DNA of 64,000 bases from Sporosalibacterium faouarense (GCF_016765695.1 NZ_JAETGO010000098.1:82428-146427), one strand, 5' to 3'; positions 1 to 8,492 are shown, counted from the stretch's first letter. Notes: generated by a model not told the origin, from the sequence alone. Program-made: numbers and translations.

Positions 1-125
1 TCAGTATCAAATATTGTATTCACTTGATGTTCCTTCTTTAAGAGAGTAGCACCTATGCTCTGTAGTCTTTCTTCAATTCTCTCTTTATCAATATTTAAAA
101 CCTTAACTTCTAATTCCTTTGCCAT
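1..125 (-). CDS. CYTH domain protein, N-terminal fragment (class IV adenylate cyclase-like)
   Basis: Only the first 41 codons are in the window; the gene reads off the left edge. The ATG at 125-123 has an AGGAG ribosome site at 134-138. The visible start contains the ExExK signature (E4-L-E-V-K8) that opens CYTH-fold enzymes, followed by a charged helix and an L-x-S-I-G-A turn typical of CyaB/class IV adenylate cyclase relatives. CYTH enzymes bind triphosphates with metal ions inside a beta-tunnel; the substrate here (ATP, thiamine triphosphate or inorganic triphosphate) cannot be told from the fragment. It is divergent from the germination genes to its right. The family call rests on one motif and general similarity. 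Confidence 0.65.
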   Translation of the reverse strand, partial: MAKELEVKVLNIDKERIEERLQSIGATLLKKEHQVNTIFDT

Positions 126-159
126 TAATATCACTCCTATTAAAAACTTTTATATGATA

Positions 160-230
160 GAATTGCATATTTACAAACTAAATATAATCTTAAATATATC
201 TTTAATATACAATTTCATCATGTGATTAAA
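160..230. repeat. Dispersed palindromic repeat, copy A (degenerate)
   Basis: The left arm at 160-186 reads AATTGCATATTTACAAA and then AT-rich sequence; the right arm near 211-230 ends in ATACAATTTCATCA. It resembles the better copies at 13711, 19458, 51592 and 59830 but is more diverged. It lies between the divergent CYTH and DUF421-like genes. Confidence 0.5.
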
Positions 231-323
231 TTTCATATATGATTATATCAAAAATCTACTAATGATTTTACTCCGTATCATAACAAACTATTATGTCAAT
301 CATCTAATAAAGGAGGTTTTTTT

Positions 324-722
324 ATGATTTCTTCACTATTGCCTATATTATTATATATTTTGGTATCAATTATAATTTTCTACATTTTCTATAAAATAAT
401 CATTGTACTTGATAAGCTAAAAAAGTATAGATTTTCTATAGCTTCAAACAAAACAATAGTCCATAGAGAAAAGTTCAGCCTTTGGAGTTATTTTAACACA
501 GATAGTAATGTATCTGCTTCATCCTTAGTACAAATTCATAGACTAACCTTGCCTATAGATTTAATACTCAATGGAGCTTCTATTGACAAAAATCTCTTAA
601 TGATAAAAAAAGATATCCATTGGCTTAATAAAATATTAAGTAAAAATGGTATCAATGATATAACAAATGTTAGTCATGCATATTTAACATCCTCGGGGAA
701 GGTAGAATTTCTACTATTTTAG
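324..722 (+). CDS. Small membrane-anchored DUF421 (YetF-like) domain protein
   Basis: 132 residues. A hydrophobic helix spans about residues 4-26, followed by a cytoplasmic-type domain. The second half (P-I-D-L-I-L-N-G, then a long helix with W-L-x-K-I-L, then a G-I-N-D-I-T-N-V turn and a final beta strand) resembles the C-terminal DUF421 domain of Bacillus YetF/YdfS; the usual multi-helix N-terminus is reduced to one helix. The start is fixed by a strong AAAGGAGG site (308-315). It is followed after about 90 bases by a GerA-type receptor operon on the same strand, and DUF421 proteins are linked to spore membranes in Bacillus, so a role in spore germination or resistance is a fair inference. 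The family assignment is by eye. Confidence 0.6.
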   Translation: MISSLLPILLYILVSIIIFYIFYKIIIVLDKLKKYRFSIASNKTIVHREKFSLWSYFNTDSNVSASSLVQIHRLTLPIDLILNGASIDKNLLMIKKDIHWLNKILSKNGINDITNVSHAYLTSSGKVEFLLF

Positions 723-814
723 TTTTCACATCATGCATACTATATGCATCCAAGGAAAAGCTAAGATATTATAGAAGACTTTTGATATTTGATATAAATA
801 TGGAGTGTTAAATC

Positions 815-2380
815 ATGAAAAAATTTTTAGGATTATCAAACAACCAAAAATTTGATGAAGCTATGAAAGGTATAGAAAATATTGGCAGCAATTCTTTTGA
901 TGAGGTAAAGATAAGCAAAAGTATTGATGAAAATTCTAAATATTTGAAAATGATATTTGAGAACTGTTACGATATTGTTCAAAAAAAATTCAAAATAGGT
1001 TCTGAGCAAATAGATGGATTTATAGTTTATGTTAACGGAATAGTGGATAAAAATTTTGTTACTGAAAAAATTCTAAATACACTAATGACAGAATCTAGAT
1101 TAACTGAGTTAGAAAAGAAAATAAATAAAAATAAATTAATAGAATTTGCTAATAAAAATATAACATCCATTGGGGATACTAAAAAAGTATATACAATCCA
1201 AGAAGCACTTGATAATATTTTAAAAGCAAACTGTGTTTTATTTATAGATGGCAATGATAATGCTTTAGCCTTTAATATAAAGACCTACGAATCTAGAGAT
1301 GTAAGTACTCCTATTACGGAGTCTGTTATCAGAGGTCCTATGGAAGGGTACACAGAAAATATAAATACTAATACCGCTCTGTTAAGGAATAGAGTAAAGA
1401 CCATAAATCTTAAAACTGAAAGTTTTGAGATAGGTTCTATTAGCAAAACAACAGTTGTTATATGCTATATCCATGGTTTGATAGATATAGGTATTTTAAA
1501 GGAACTTAGAGAAAGAATAGAAAAAATCGAAGTTGATATGATAAACGACAGTGGAGAAATAGAGCATTATATTGAAGACTCAACTTTTTCTCCCTTTCCT
1601 CAAGTAGGTGTTACTGAAAGACCTGATACATGTGCCGCTGCATTAGCTGAAGGAAGAGCTACTATCCTTGTTGATGGTTCTCCTTTTGCTTTGGTGGTTC
1701 CTAATGTCTTCGCTCATTTCTTAACTGCACCAGAGGACAAATATAACCGTTTTTATTTTACTTCATTCATAAGATTATTAAGGTACATTTCTTTTTTTAT
1801 ATCTTTATTTTTGCCGTCACTTTATGTAGCACTAATCACCTTTCATCAAGAAATGATACCTTCTAGCTTATTAATTACAGTTGCTTCGTCCTATGCTGGC
1901 ATTCCATTTCCGGCTGTAGTCGAAGCTTTTCTTCTAGAGTTTACCTTTGAAATTCTTCGAGAAGCAGGATTAAGGCTCCCTAAGCCTATAGGTCAGGCAG
2001 TGAATATAGTTGGTGCTTTAATTATTGGTGAGGCTGGAGTTCAAGCTGGATTATCTTCTAGAGCAATGGTTGTTATAGTTGCTTTTACAGGAATAACCTC
2101 ATTTGCTATGCCTGGTTATAATGCAGCAAGGATAGTTAGAGTATTCAGGTTCCTATTATTAGTATTAGGAGGAACATTTGGGCTATTTGGAATTGCCATC
2201 GGTGCTTTATTTATTTTAGTACACATGGCATCACTGAGATCCTTTGGAGTACCTTATCTATCTCCATTAGCACCTATCCATTTTAAAGATTGGAAGGATT
2301 TATTTATTAAATTCCCTTCAAAATATATTAAGGATAGACCAACCTTTATTCAAAAGTATAATTTGAGAAAAAGAAACTAA
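815..2380 (+). CDS. GerA-family spore germination receptor, A subunit
   Basis: 521 residues, the usual length for GerAA/GerKA proteins. The first ~300 residues form the soluble N-terminal domain, ending in the conserved stretch with F-P-Q-V-G-V-T-E-R-P-D and G-R-A-T-I-L-V-D-G-S-P-F. From about residue 325 onwards there are several membrane helices, including the family-typical 'PSLYVALITFHQEMIP' and 'SYAGIPFPAVVEAFLLE' segments. A subunits form the oligomeric core of germinant receptors in the inner spore membrane, now viewed as nutrient-gated ion channels. The gene runs directly into the C-subunit gene with a short gap, forming an operon. The germinant ligand cannot be inferred. An antisense reading frame at 1027-1254 is a shadow. 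Confidence 0.93.
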   Translation: MKKFLGLSNNQKFDEAMKGIENIGSNSFDEVKISKSIDENSKYLKMIFENCYDIVQKKFKIGSEQIDGFIVYVNGIVDKNFVTEKILNTLMTESRLTELEKKINKNKLIEFANKNITSIGDTKKVYTIQEALDNILKANCVLFIDGNDNALAFNIKTYESRDVSTPITESVIRGPMEGYTENINTNTALLRNRVKTINLKTESFEIGSISKTTVVICYIHGLIDIGILKELRERIEKIEVDMINDSGEIEHYIEDSTFSPFPQVGVTERPDTCAAALAEGRATILVDGSPFALVVPNVFAHFLTAPEDKYNRFYFTSFIRLLRYISFFISLFLPSLYVALITFHQEMIPSSLLITVASSYAGIPFPAVVEAFLLEFTFEILREAGLRLPKPIGQAVNIVGALIIGEAGVQAGLSSRAMVVIVAFTGITSFAMPGYNAARIVRVFRFLLLVLGGTFGLFGIAIGALFILVHMASLRSFGVPYLSPLAPIHFKDWKDLFIKFPSKYIKDRPTFIQKYNLRKRN

Positions 2381-2401
2381 GTTTTGAAAGAAGGAATAGC
2401 A

Positions 2402-3598
2402 ATGAAAAGATTTTTATTGTTTATATGTATATTGTTAACTTTGTCTCTTACTGGATGCTGGGGAAAAAAAGAGCTTGGAGATATTAGTATAGTAAGGGCT
2501 ACTGGGATAGATATGGAGCCAAATGGCGACATCAGAGTAACAATTTTAGCTGAAGAGCCAACTGGAAGTAAAGAAACTAGTGCTTCAATGAGATCCTCTA
2601 CTTGGATTGGATCAGATACAGGATCAAATATAAGAGAGGCTATGAAGAAATTGTTATCTCATTCTGCAAAGAGACCTTTATGGATACAGAATCAAGTTAT
2701 TATAATAAGTGAAGATGCAGCTAATAAGGCATTAAAGGAAACTCTAGACTTTTTTGTGCGGAATAGAGAAATTAGGTTGGATAATAATATTTTAATTTCA
2801 AAAGCTAGGGTCTATGACCTTCTCCAACTTCCTTCATCTGTTCAAAGCAATCTTGTAGATTATCTTATAGGAATGATAGAAAATACCAAATTCTGGTCTG
2901 AGTCTTACATAGCCGATTTAAAGACCTACGCCCTTAAATACACGGATGACTATGTTTCCCCTGTTACTGGCTCAATAGACTATTACAACACTACTATGAA
3001 AACGGTATCTACTGGTAGAGAATCTTATGGAATGTTAAAAACAGGAGATTCCGATATTGGTATTCCTGTGGTTGAAGGATGCGCGGCAATCAAAAAAGAT
3101 GGCTCAATAGGTGTATTAACTTATGATGAAACCCAAGGCTTCCTTTGGATTATGGGGAAGGTTAAAGAAGGTGTAATTGAAATAGAAGGTCCAGAATACA
3201 ATGGCAAATTAGTTATGATTAATATTAATTCTAAAATTGATAAGAAGGCTATTATTAATGAAGATGAAGTTGAAATAGTTCTAAACTTACAGGTTAATGG
3301 CGACATTGGAATTGATACAACTGAAATAGACCTAAGTAAAGACACTTTAATGAAGAATGCTGAAAAAGATTTTTCTAAGAAAATAGAGAATCAACTGAGA
3401 GCAACAGTTAAAAGGGCTCAAAAAGACTTTAAAACAGATATATTTTGCTTTAGTGAAATTTTAATAAAAAAACATCCTAATGCATGGAAATCAATGGAAA
3501 GCGATTGGGAGAATATATATGAAAATCTTAAAATTACATATAAAGTTGAAACAACCATACATCGTATGGGAATGCTAAATGAAAGTCTGTATCAATAA
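2402..3598 (+). CDS. Ger(x)C-family spore germination lipoprotein, C subunit
   Basis: 398 residues. I place the start at the ATG at 2402 with AAGGAA six bases upstream, rather than at an upstream in-frame TTG (2384), because this gives a clean lipoprotein signal: basic start, hydrophobic core and the lipobox L-T-G-C with lipidated Cys19. The mature protein begins W-G-K-K-E-L-G-D, the hallmark of GerAC-type proteins, and keeps the family's alternating alpha/beta layout to the C-terminus. C subunits are lipid-anchored on the outer face of the inner spore membrane and are needed for the receptor's function. The gene starts 22 bases after the A subunit and surely shares its transcript. Confidence 0.93.
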   Translation: MKRFLLFICILLTLSLTGCWGKKELGDISIVRATGIDMEPNGDIRVTILAEEPTGSKETSASMRSSTWIGSDTGSNIREAMKKLLSHSAKRPLWIQNQVIIISEDAANKALKETLDFFVRNREIRLDNNILISKARVYDLLQLPSSVQSNLVDYLIGMIENTKFWSESYIADLKTYALKYTDDYVSPVTGSIDYYNTTMKTVSTGRESYGMLKTGDSDIGIPVVEGCAAIKKDGSIGVLTYDETQGFLWIMGKVKEGVIEIEGPEYNGKLVMININSKIDKKAIINEDEVEIVLNLQVNGDIGIDTTEIDLSKDTLMKNAEKDFSKKIENQLRATVKRAQKDFKTDIFCFSEILIKKHPNAWKSMESDWENIYENLKITYKVETTIHRMGMLNESLYQ

Positions 3599-3622
3599 TG
3601 CATATTATTGTGAGGTGATGAT

Positions 3623-3856
3623 ATGGTGATTATCGTAACTATTCTATTAGTTATAATTCTAGCAGTTCAAAGCTTTTGGTTGGTTAAAAGTAATAGAAAA
3701 AAAGAATTAATAGTCGTTACAATTATTATGATAATAAATTTATTCTATTCATATAATGCTTTCTTTCAATGGGAAATACCTAAGCCTGCCGAGGGTATCG
3801 ACAAATTATATGAACCAATATCTCAATACCTCTTTAATGACCTTTTAAAATATTAG
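3623..3856 (+). CDS. Small two-helix membrane protein of the germination operon
   Basis: 77 residues. Two hydrophobic helices (about 2-21 and 29-48) are joined by a short basic loop S-N-R-K-K-E; the C-terminus is soluble and ends near the membrane. A GGTGATGATA ribosome site precedes the ATG, 24 bases after the C-subunit stop, so it is very probably co-transcribed with the GerA-type receptor. Its 3' end overlaps by four bases the 3' end of the convergent B-subunit gene. I do not recognise a family; small membrane proteins encoded in ger operons (the GerD/GerX-like accessory class) are a plausible comparison but no homology is claimed. Confidence 0.7.
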   Translation: MVIIVTILLVIILAVQSFWLVKSNRKKELIVVTIIMIINLFYSYNAFFQWEIPKPAEGIDKLYEPISQYLFNDLLKY

Positions 3857-4980
3857 GAAGCTTTTTCAATACTTCCTTTTATTTTTTCTTTGATCATCAC
3901 TATAACGAGTAATATGGCGGGGATTATTATTCCCATAGTAGCAGCAATTATAGGATGTACATAATGGGTTATATGAAAGAATGTTGCTATTCTGTCTACA
4001 GCTGTTGTCGCAAAAACTATAATTGTAATACCAACAGGTATTATCAAAAATTTATAGTTTTTAAAATTAAAAACTTGTGCTATTCCTAGTACAGTAAAAT
4101 AGTAAAATATAGTTAACTTTACGAATACCCCTGCAATCCAAATACCAAGTATAGTAATCTCAAGATTTTCAATAAAGTCACCTATTGGTGTAAGACGAAC
4201 GTACATCAAAGCAGGAAAAATAAATTTTTCTGTCAATGGACCAAACAAAGCTATTGCTAAAACTCCCATTTCTAGTGCAAATCCTAAGAAAATAATTGAT
4301 ATATATATATTCTTTTTTATATTCTTTTTATCTTTGACAAATGGAATAAGTTGAAGACATATGATAGAATCCAGCATAATACCATATAGAACAATACTTC
4401 CCTTAAGAGCTGGTTTTATTCCATGATACATTATAGGAAGGAAATTCATAAAATTCAGTGTCGGCATCTTAAGGGCTACTACAATTCCTAAAACCAATAT
4501 CCCAATTGGTAATAAAATATCATTTGTTCGAGCCAATACTTCAATACCTAGCCAAACAGTATATCCAGCAAGTAAAACCATCATAATATGATAAATAACT
4601 ATAGGAGCTTGGGGATTAAAAGCCGATACATAAAGTGAACTAAAATCCCTAGCTACAGAACTAGCCACAATCAATATATGGTGAATATACACTATACCAA
4701 CAATTTTCCCTAGTGGCTTTCCTAGTATATCACATGAATATTGAAATATAGTCTTATTAGGATATCTAAAGGCAAGCTTAAAGTATATAGCAATTGAAAT
4801 GAATGTAGCTATAGTTGTAATAATAACGGTAATCCACGAATCTTGCATAGCATCTTGGGCAACATATGCTGGAAAAAATATATCTATAGTAGATATCACA
4901 GTTGAAATCACTAAAAAAGACAGTTGAAAAGCTGATATTCTTCCTGATTCAAGTTCAAAAACACCTTTAGATATTTGCAT
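3853..4980 (-). CDS. GerAB-type spore germination permease, B subunit
   Basis: 375 residues, ten or so membrane helices, with the N-terminal G-R-I-S-A-F-Q-L-S-F motif and overall pattern of endospore germination permeases (APC-superfamily fold). B subunits hold the germinant-binding pocket of GerA-type receptors. The ribosome site is AGAGGGTG. It is unusual that this gene lies on the opposite strand and converges on the A-C operon (3' ends overlap by four bases), instead of lying inside the operon in A-B-C or A-C-B order; this implies separate promoters for the B subunit and its partners, or that it belongs to another receptor. Family assignment is firm, the pairing with its neighbours is inferred. 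Confidence 0.88.
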   Translation of the reverse strand: MQISKGVFELESGRISAFQLSFLVISTVISTIDIFFPAYVAQDAMQDSWITVIITTIATFISIAIYFKLAFRYPNKTIFQYSCDILGKPLGKIVGIVYIHHILIVASSVARDFSSLYVSAFNPQAPIVIYHIMMVLLAGYTVWLGIEVLARTNDILLPIGILVLGIVVALKMPTLNFMNFLPIMYHGIKPALKGSIVLYGIMLDSIICLQLIPFVKDKKNIKKNIYISIIFLGFALEMGVLAIALFGPLTEKFIFPALMYVRLTPIGDFIENLEITILGIWIAGVFVKLTIFYYFTVLGIAQVFNFKNYKFLIIPVGITIIVFATTAVDRIATFFHITHYVHPIIAATMGIIIPAILLVIVMIKEKIKGSIEKAS

Positions 4981-5051
4981 TTATATTACACCCTCTACGT
5001 CAATTATCTCTAACCATTAAACTAGTATTTACAATACCTATAAAAAGTATT

Positions 5052-6146
5052 CTACTGAGGATATAACATGTTATCATCAGTATTTTTTATTTTATTATAC
5101 AATTTTATTAAATAAGTTCTGTATTGGGCTTTATAAAAGGGATTTTTATATAATAGTTGTTTTACGCCAGGAAAATTCAAGAAGCTTAACATACCATCAA
5201 AATCTTTATTATTCATATTATTCATCATGATACGATATTCATGCTTGAGCTTTATATCTCTAATAATTGGTTGCATCATTTTATTATAATTTAAATTATT
5301 TACTATGCTTCGAGCTACTAAAAAACCACTTTCTATGGAACTTATAGCTCCAAATCCCATAAAAGAATCCATAAGTCCAGCCGAGTTTCCTATAAAGTAA
5401 ACATTATCAATTTTTACTGGATTAACAAGTCCACTATGGGTTTCAAAATCCCTTGTTTCAGTCATTACATATCTAATATTCTCCTTCTTTAAAAACTTAT
5501 TCCAATAATAATCCAGTTCATTATTTGATATATTATCTGTAGTTAAAGCTAAATAAGCCTTTTTCTCATTGTAGGGGAGCAAATATGCATAACCTTTCTT
5601 TGAATATTCGTTATCAATCCACATCATAAGAGAGTTAGATTTAAATGCACCTAAAACTGTGGCTATTCTACTATAGGCATTAAAGGTTTGAGCAAATATG
5701 CCATACTCTTTGGCAACAGAAGTTTCTCCTGTGGCTACAACAATATAGTCAAATTTATCTTTTAAATTAGAAGCTTTAACATATCTGTCAAAAAGTATAT
5801 TAGGTTTAAATTTATTTAAAATTTGATTTTCTAATGAGGTTTCATCTGGACTTTTTATGAATATATGACCTAAATTTCCTTTTATAATAGTTTTATTATT
5901 AGGACTAAACATGATAATCTCTTTTAGCTTATTGTGAGGTTTAATTTCTAGCCTATAATTCTTCTTTAAGTAGCTAATGGCTGATCCCTTATATCTATTA
6001 AATAATTTTAATGTACATATAGTATATTCTAAGCTATCCCCTATATAGTTTTTCTTTTCAAAAACAGTTGCTTTAATTCCTAATCTATCTAATTCATACG
6101 CGCAGCTAAGACCTGATAAGCCTGCTCCTATTATTGCAACTTTCAC
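5052..6146 (-). CDS. FAD-dependent oxidoreductase (geranylgeranyl reductase-like)
   Basis: 364 residues. The N-terminus V-A-I-I-G-A-G-L-S-G-L-S-C-A-Y-E-L is a Rossmann dinucleotide-binding fold (GxGxxG), followed by an acidic residue in V-F-E-K-K that binds the ribose. A second FAD-binding motif lies near residue 250 (V-Y-F-I-G-N-S-A-G-L-M-D-S-F-M-G-F-G), the pattern of the geranylgeranyl reductase/PHBH class. Substrate unknown; reduction of a lipid or isoprenoid double bond is one possibility. A clear paralogue lies at 7386-8474 on the other strand. The extreme 3' end of this gene contains the palindrome ATAACATGTTAT, which is also the core of the paralogue's terminator. Downstream neighbour in the same direction is the CBO0543 gene upstream of it. 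Confidence 0.75.
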   Translation of the reverse strand: MKVAIIGAGLSGLSCAYELDRLGIKATVFEKKNYIGDSLEYTICTLKLFNRYKGSAISYLKKNYRLEIKPHNKLKEIIMFSPNNKTIIKGNLGHIFIKSPDETSLENQILNKFKPNILFDRYVKASNLKDKFDYIVVATGETSVAKEYGIFAQTFNAYSRIATVLGAFKSNSLMMWIDNEYSKKGYAYLLPYNEKKAYLALTTDNISNNELDYYWNKFLKKENIRYVMTETRDFETHSGLVNPVKIDNVYFIGNSAGLMDSFMGFGAISSIESGFLVARSIVNNLNYNKMMQPIIRDIKLKHEYRIMMNNMNNKDFDGMLSFLNFPGVKQLLYKNPFYKAQYRTYLIKLYNKIKNTDDNMLYPQ

Positions 6147-6180
6147 GAGTTATCCCTCCAATTTAGCGTTAGCTTACCCT

Positions 6181-6648
6181 CTAATGTAATCTTCTATATA
6201 CCCTGCCAAATGATACTATCAAGACATATGCTAATGTGTAAATAATTAGCGCTGCAAAGAGGTTCATATTTCTTTTATAGACAAACAAATTAGTACTAAA
6301 TAAGGTTACTGATTCTATTATCATATTAGCTACAATAAATCCTATTGTCATTATTACATTTTTTACTTTATCTCTACTGATGTATTGATAGTAGATCATA
6401 GCTATCAAAGGAAAATAAATTAAACTAGATATGATTGAGACTTCTGGATATCCTGGATTTTTCAAAGGATATTCCCAATACCCAAGATGCAGACCAACAA
6501 TTTCCAGTGTATAGTTCTCTACTGCTATCATTAATCCTATAGGTAATAGTTCTTTTAATCTTTTTTTATCAATAATCTTCAGAAAAACAACTATTAATAT
6601 AATAACGTTTCCATAGAAAAAAATAAAAGTCCATAAATTCTTATCCAT
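6181..6648 (-). CDS. CBO0543-family membrane protein
   Basis: 155 residues with five predicted membrane helices and the L-G-Y-W-E-Y-P-L-K-N-P-G-Y-P motif between helices that typifies the CBO0543 family of clostridial/bacillar integral membrane proteins. Function unknown. It lies upstream of the FAD reductase (5052-6146) with a 34-base gap and the same direction, so the two probably form an operon. The ATG at 6648 is preceded by a GAAGGGAGAAG site. Confidence 0.75.
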   Translation of the reverse strand: MDKNLWTFIFFYGNVIILIVVFLKIIDKKRLKELLPIGLMIAVENYTLEIVGLHLGYWEYPLKNPGYPEVSIISSLIYFPLIAMIYYQYISRDKVKNVIMTIGFIVANMIIESVTLFSTNLFVYKRNMNLFAALIIYTLAYVLIVSFGRVYRRLH

Positions 6649-6780
6649 TTTCTTCTCCCTTCACGACATCGTATAATCATAATATTTACTTAAATCAATT
6701 AAATTATAAAGTTAAATATAGAATATTATCTTAATAATAAGAAAAAATACTAACAAAGATTATTTGTGGAGGTATTTAAT

Positions 6781-7008
6781 ATGAAAAAGGTTTCTCAAGA
6801 GGATGTTTTAAATCTAGCCTTTACTAAAACATTGAATCGAGAAGAACTGTTAATAAAAAAATATGAAAGCTTCTATAGGCAAACTAATAATAAAGAAATT
6901 AAAAAAATATTAAAAGCACTAAAATCTACATCTAAAGAACATATAAAATTATCTAGAGAACTAATGTCAAATCTCAATATTCAAATAAGTGGAAGGATGA
7001 TTAAATGA
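6781..7008 (+). CDS. Half-ferritin-like small helical protein (first of a pair)
   Basis: 75 residues from the ATG at 6781, chosen because GGAGGT lies at 6768-6773; an in-frame GTG at 6766 would overlap that site. The protein is two long amphipathic helices separated by a short turn (about residues 8-35 and 40-68), the size of half a ferritin/rubrerythrin bundle. A conserved-looking glutamate and E-H pair (K-E-H-I-K-L) lie in helix two, but a full ExxH metal motif is missing. The stop overlaps the ATG of the next gene (ATGA), so the two are translationally coupled and may assemble as a heterodimeric four-helix bundle. Confidence 0.6.
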   Translation: MKKVSQEDVLNLAFTKTLNREELLIKKYESFYRQTNNKEIKKILKALKSTSKEHIKLSRELMSNLNIQISGRMIK

Positions 7009-7232
7009 AGGATGAAGAAATCTTAAGAGATATATTGGATTTTAAGATTCATAATCAGATTTATTATAATGAATCCATTATTAATGTTAGAAATCCTGAG
7101 GCAAGACAGCTTTTTAAAAGCATGAGAGACGATGAAATGCGACACATCATCAAGCTACAACAGAAAATAGAGAGACTGTACAGTAAGACCAATATTATTT
7201 CTAAAATATTCCCTACTAAAGCTAAATATTAA
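7005..7232 (+). CDS. Half-ferritin-like small protein with ExxH motif (second of a pair)
   Basis: 75 residues, two amphipathic helices. Helix two contains D-D-E-M-R-H-I, the ExxH metal-ligand motif of rubrerythrin/ferritin-like helices, and helix one has acidic and histidine residues (E-I-L-R-D-I-L-D-F-K-I-H) at suitable spacing. The ATG overlaps the previous stop (ATGA), indicating coupled translation. A basic tail (K-I-F-P-T-K-A-K-Y) follows the second helix. Ferritin-like proteins bind di-iron centres and often act in oxidative stress defence of anaerobes; some similar small proteins are spore-coat components. Either role is possible. Two separate half-bundle genes, rather than one fused gene, is unusual. 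Confidence 0.65.
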   Translation: MKDEEILRDILDFKIHNQIYYNESIINVRNPEARQLFKSMRDDEMRHIIKLQQKIERLYSKTNIISKIFPTKAKY

Positions 7233-7287
7233 GTTTAAAATAAGTACTATACTCAGTAACTAATTTAAATCTATGGAGAGATTAATA

Positions 7288-7380
7288 ATGATGAGCCTTA
7301 ATTTATTTATTTTCTTATCAATAATAATAGCTATACTTGTATATTCATGGTTTAAGCTATTAGATAAGTATGGGGGGTGA
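7288..7380 (+). CDS. 30-residue single-helix membrane peptide, coupled to the next gene
   Basis: The frame starts at the ATG at 7288 (a second ATG follows at 7291) with GGAGAG eight bases upstream, and ends in TGA at 7378-7380. It encodes M-M-S-L-N-L, a hydrophobic helix of about 20 residues, then W-F-K-L-L-D-K-Y-G-G. Its last two glycine codons (GGG GGG) form the ribosome site of the FAD reductase that starts six bases later, a layout typical of translational coupling. The helix and its W-F-K-L-L-D-K tail resemble the anchor of the DUF421-like protein at 324. It may anchor the reductase or its partners at the membrane. No family known. Confidence 0.6.
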   Translation: MMSLNLFIFLSIIIAILVYSWFKLLDKYGG

Positions 7381-7385
7381 AATAT

Positions 7386-8474
7386 TTGAATATTGCTATA
7401 ATTGGTGGTGGAATAGCGGGTCTGTCCTGTGCCCATGAGCTTGAAAGACATGGTATTGTTCCTACAATCTATGAAAGGAATGGGTTTATTGGAGAGCAGT
7501 ATGAACATGTCTCTGCAATACTGGAAATACTCCATAGACCCATAAAAGATGCACCTAAATACTTTTATGACAAGTTTAATATAAAGATTGAACCTATAAA
7601 TACAGTTAATTCATTAGTTCATTATTCACCACATATTACAACTACCATTAAAGGAAACTTTGGGTATTTTTTTCATAGAGGTAAGAACGAGACAGCATTT
7701 AAGCCACAGTTACTTTCTCAGTTGAAAAAAACCAAGATAATATTTAATGAAAATGCTGATTATAAAGTTCTGCTAAAAAAATATGATTATGTTGTAATTG
7801 CAAATGGAAGTTCAAATTTCACTGAAGAACTAGGATGCTATCAGCATTGGGTTAATACATATGTTAGAGGAGCAGTAGTATCAGGAAGGTTTGATCCAAA
7901 TGCATTACTTATGTGGATAAATAAAGATTATTGCAAAAATGGCTATGCCTATTTAACTCCTTTTAATGAAAAAAAAGCTTCTTTAATTTTAGTGGTAACT
8001 GATATTGTAGAAAAGCAAATTGATGAGTTCTGGGAACTATTTTTATATACTGAGAATTTAGACTATAAAATAATTGAAGAATATAAGCTTGAGCATAAAA
8101 CAGGATTTGTATATCCTCATAGGCTAAACAATTTATATTTTTCTGGAAATGCTGGAGGTGGAATTGATCCTTTCTTAGGCTTTGGACAAATGAATTCATT
8201 AATGCAAGGTGTATTTGCAGCTAAGTCTATAGTTCTAGGCAAAGATTATGAGAAGTTAATCAAGAAACTAGAAAAAAACAATAAAAAACTACACGAATTT
8301 AGAAAAGCTTTTAATCAATTAACTAATTGGCAATATGATCTACTTGTCCGTTCAATAGATTTACCTGGAATCAAGCAATTATTATACTTTACACAGCTAA
8401 ATGTAGTAAACGTAGGTGGGTCATTACTTGGATTAAAGAACAAAATTTCTACAAAAGGTAGGAAGAAAAACTGA
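7386..8474 (+). CDS. FAD-dependent oxidoreductase, paralogue of the gene at 5052-6146
   Basis: 362 residues from the TTG at 7386, chosen because GGGGGGTG ends about eight bases upstream and the resulting start (M-N-I-A-I-I-G-G-G-I-A-G-L) matches the paralogue's start; a GTG at 7377 would lie inside the ribosome site. It has an N-terminal GxGxxG FAD fold and a second motif (L-Y-F-S-G-N-A-G-G-G-I-D-P-F-L-G-F-G) near residue 255. The two paralogues share motif order, the A-L-L-M-W-I-x-x-x-Y-x-K-x-G-Y-A-Y-L block and a similar C-terminus (G-I/V-K-Q-L-L-Y). Reductase of unknown substrate, possibly a polyprenyl lipid. Confidence 0.75.
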   Translation: MNIAIIGGGIAGLSCAHELERHGIVPTIYERNGFIGEQYEHVSAILEILHRPIKDAPKYFYDKFNIKIEPINTVNSLVHYSPHITTTIKGNFGYFFHRGKNETAFKPQLLSQLKKTKIIFNENADYKVLLKKYDYVVIANGSSNFTEELGCYQHWVNTYVRGAVVSGRFDPNALLMWINKDYCKNGYAYLTPFNEKKASLILVVTDIVEKQIDEFWELFLYTENLDYKIIEEYKLEHKTGFVYPHRLNNLYFSGNAGGGIDPFLGFGQMNSLMQGVFAAKSIVLGKDYEKLIKKLEKNNKKLHEFRKAFNQLTNWQYDLLVRSIDLPGIKQLLYFTQLNVVNVGGSLLGLKNKISTKGRKKN

Positions 8475-8492
8475 TAACATGTTATCAGTTTT
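8466..8492 (+). terminator. Rho-independent terminator after the FAD reductase
   Basis: A perfect 18-base palindrome CTGATAACATGTTATCAG (8471-8488), which includes the reductase stop codon, is flanked by A4 and TTTTATC. Confidence 0.75.
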
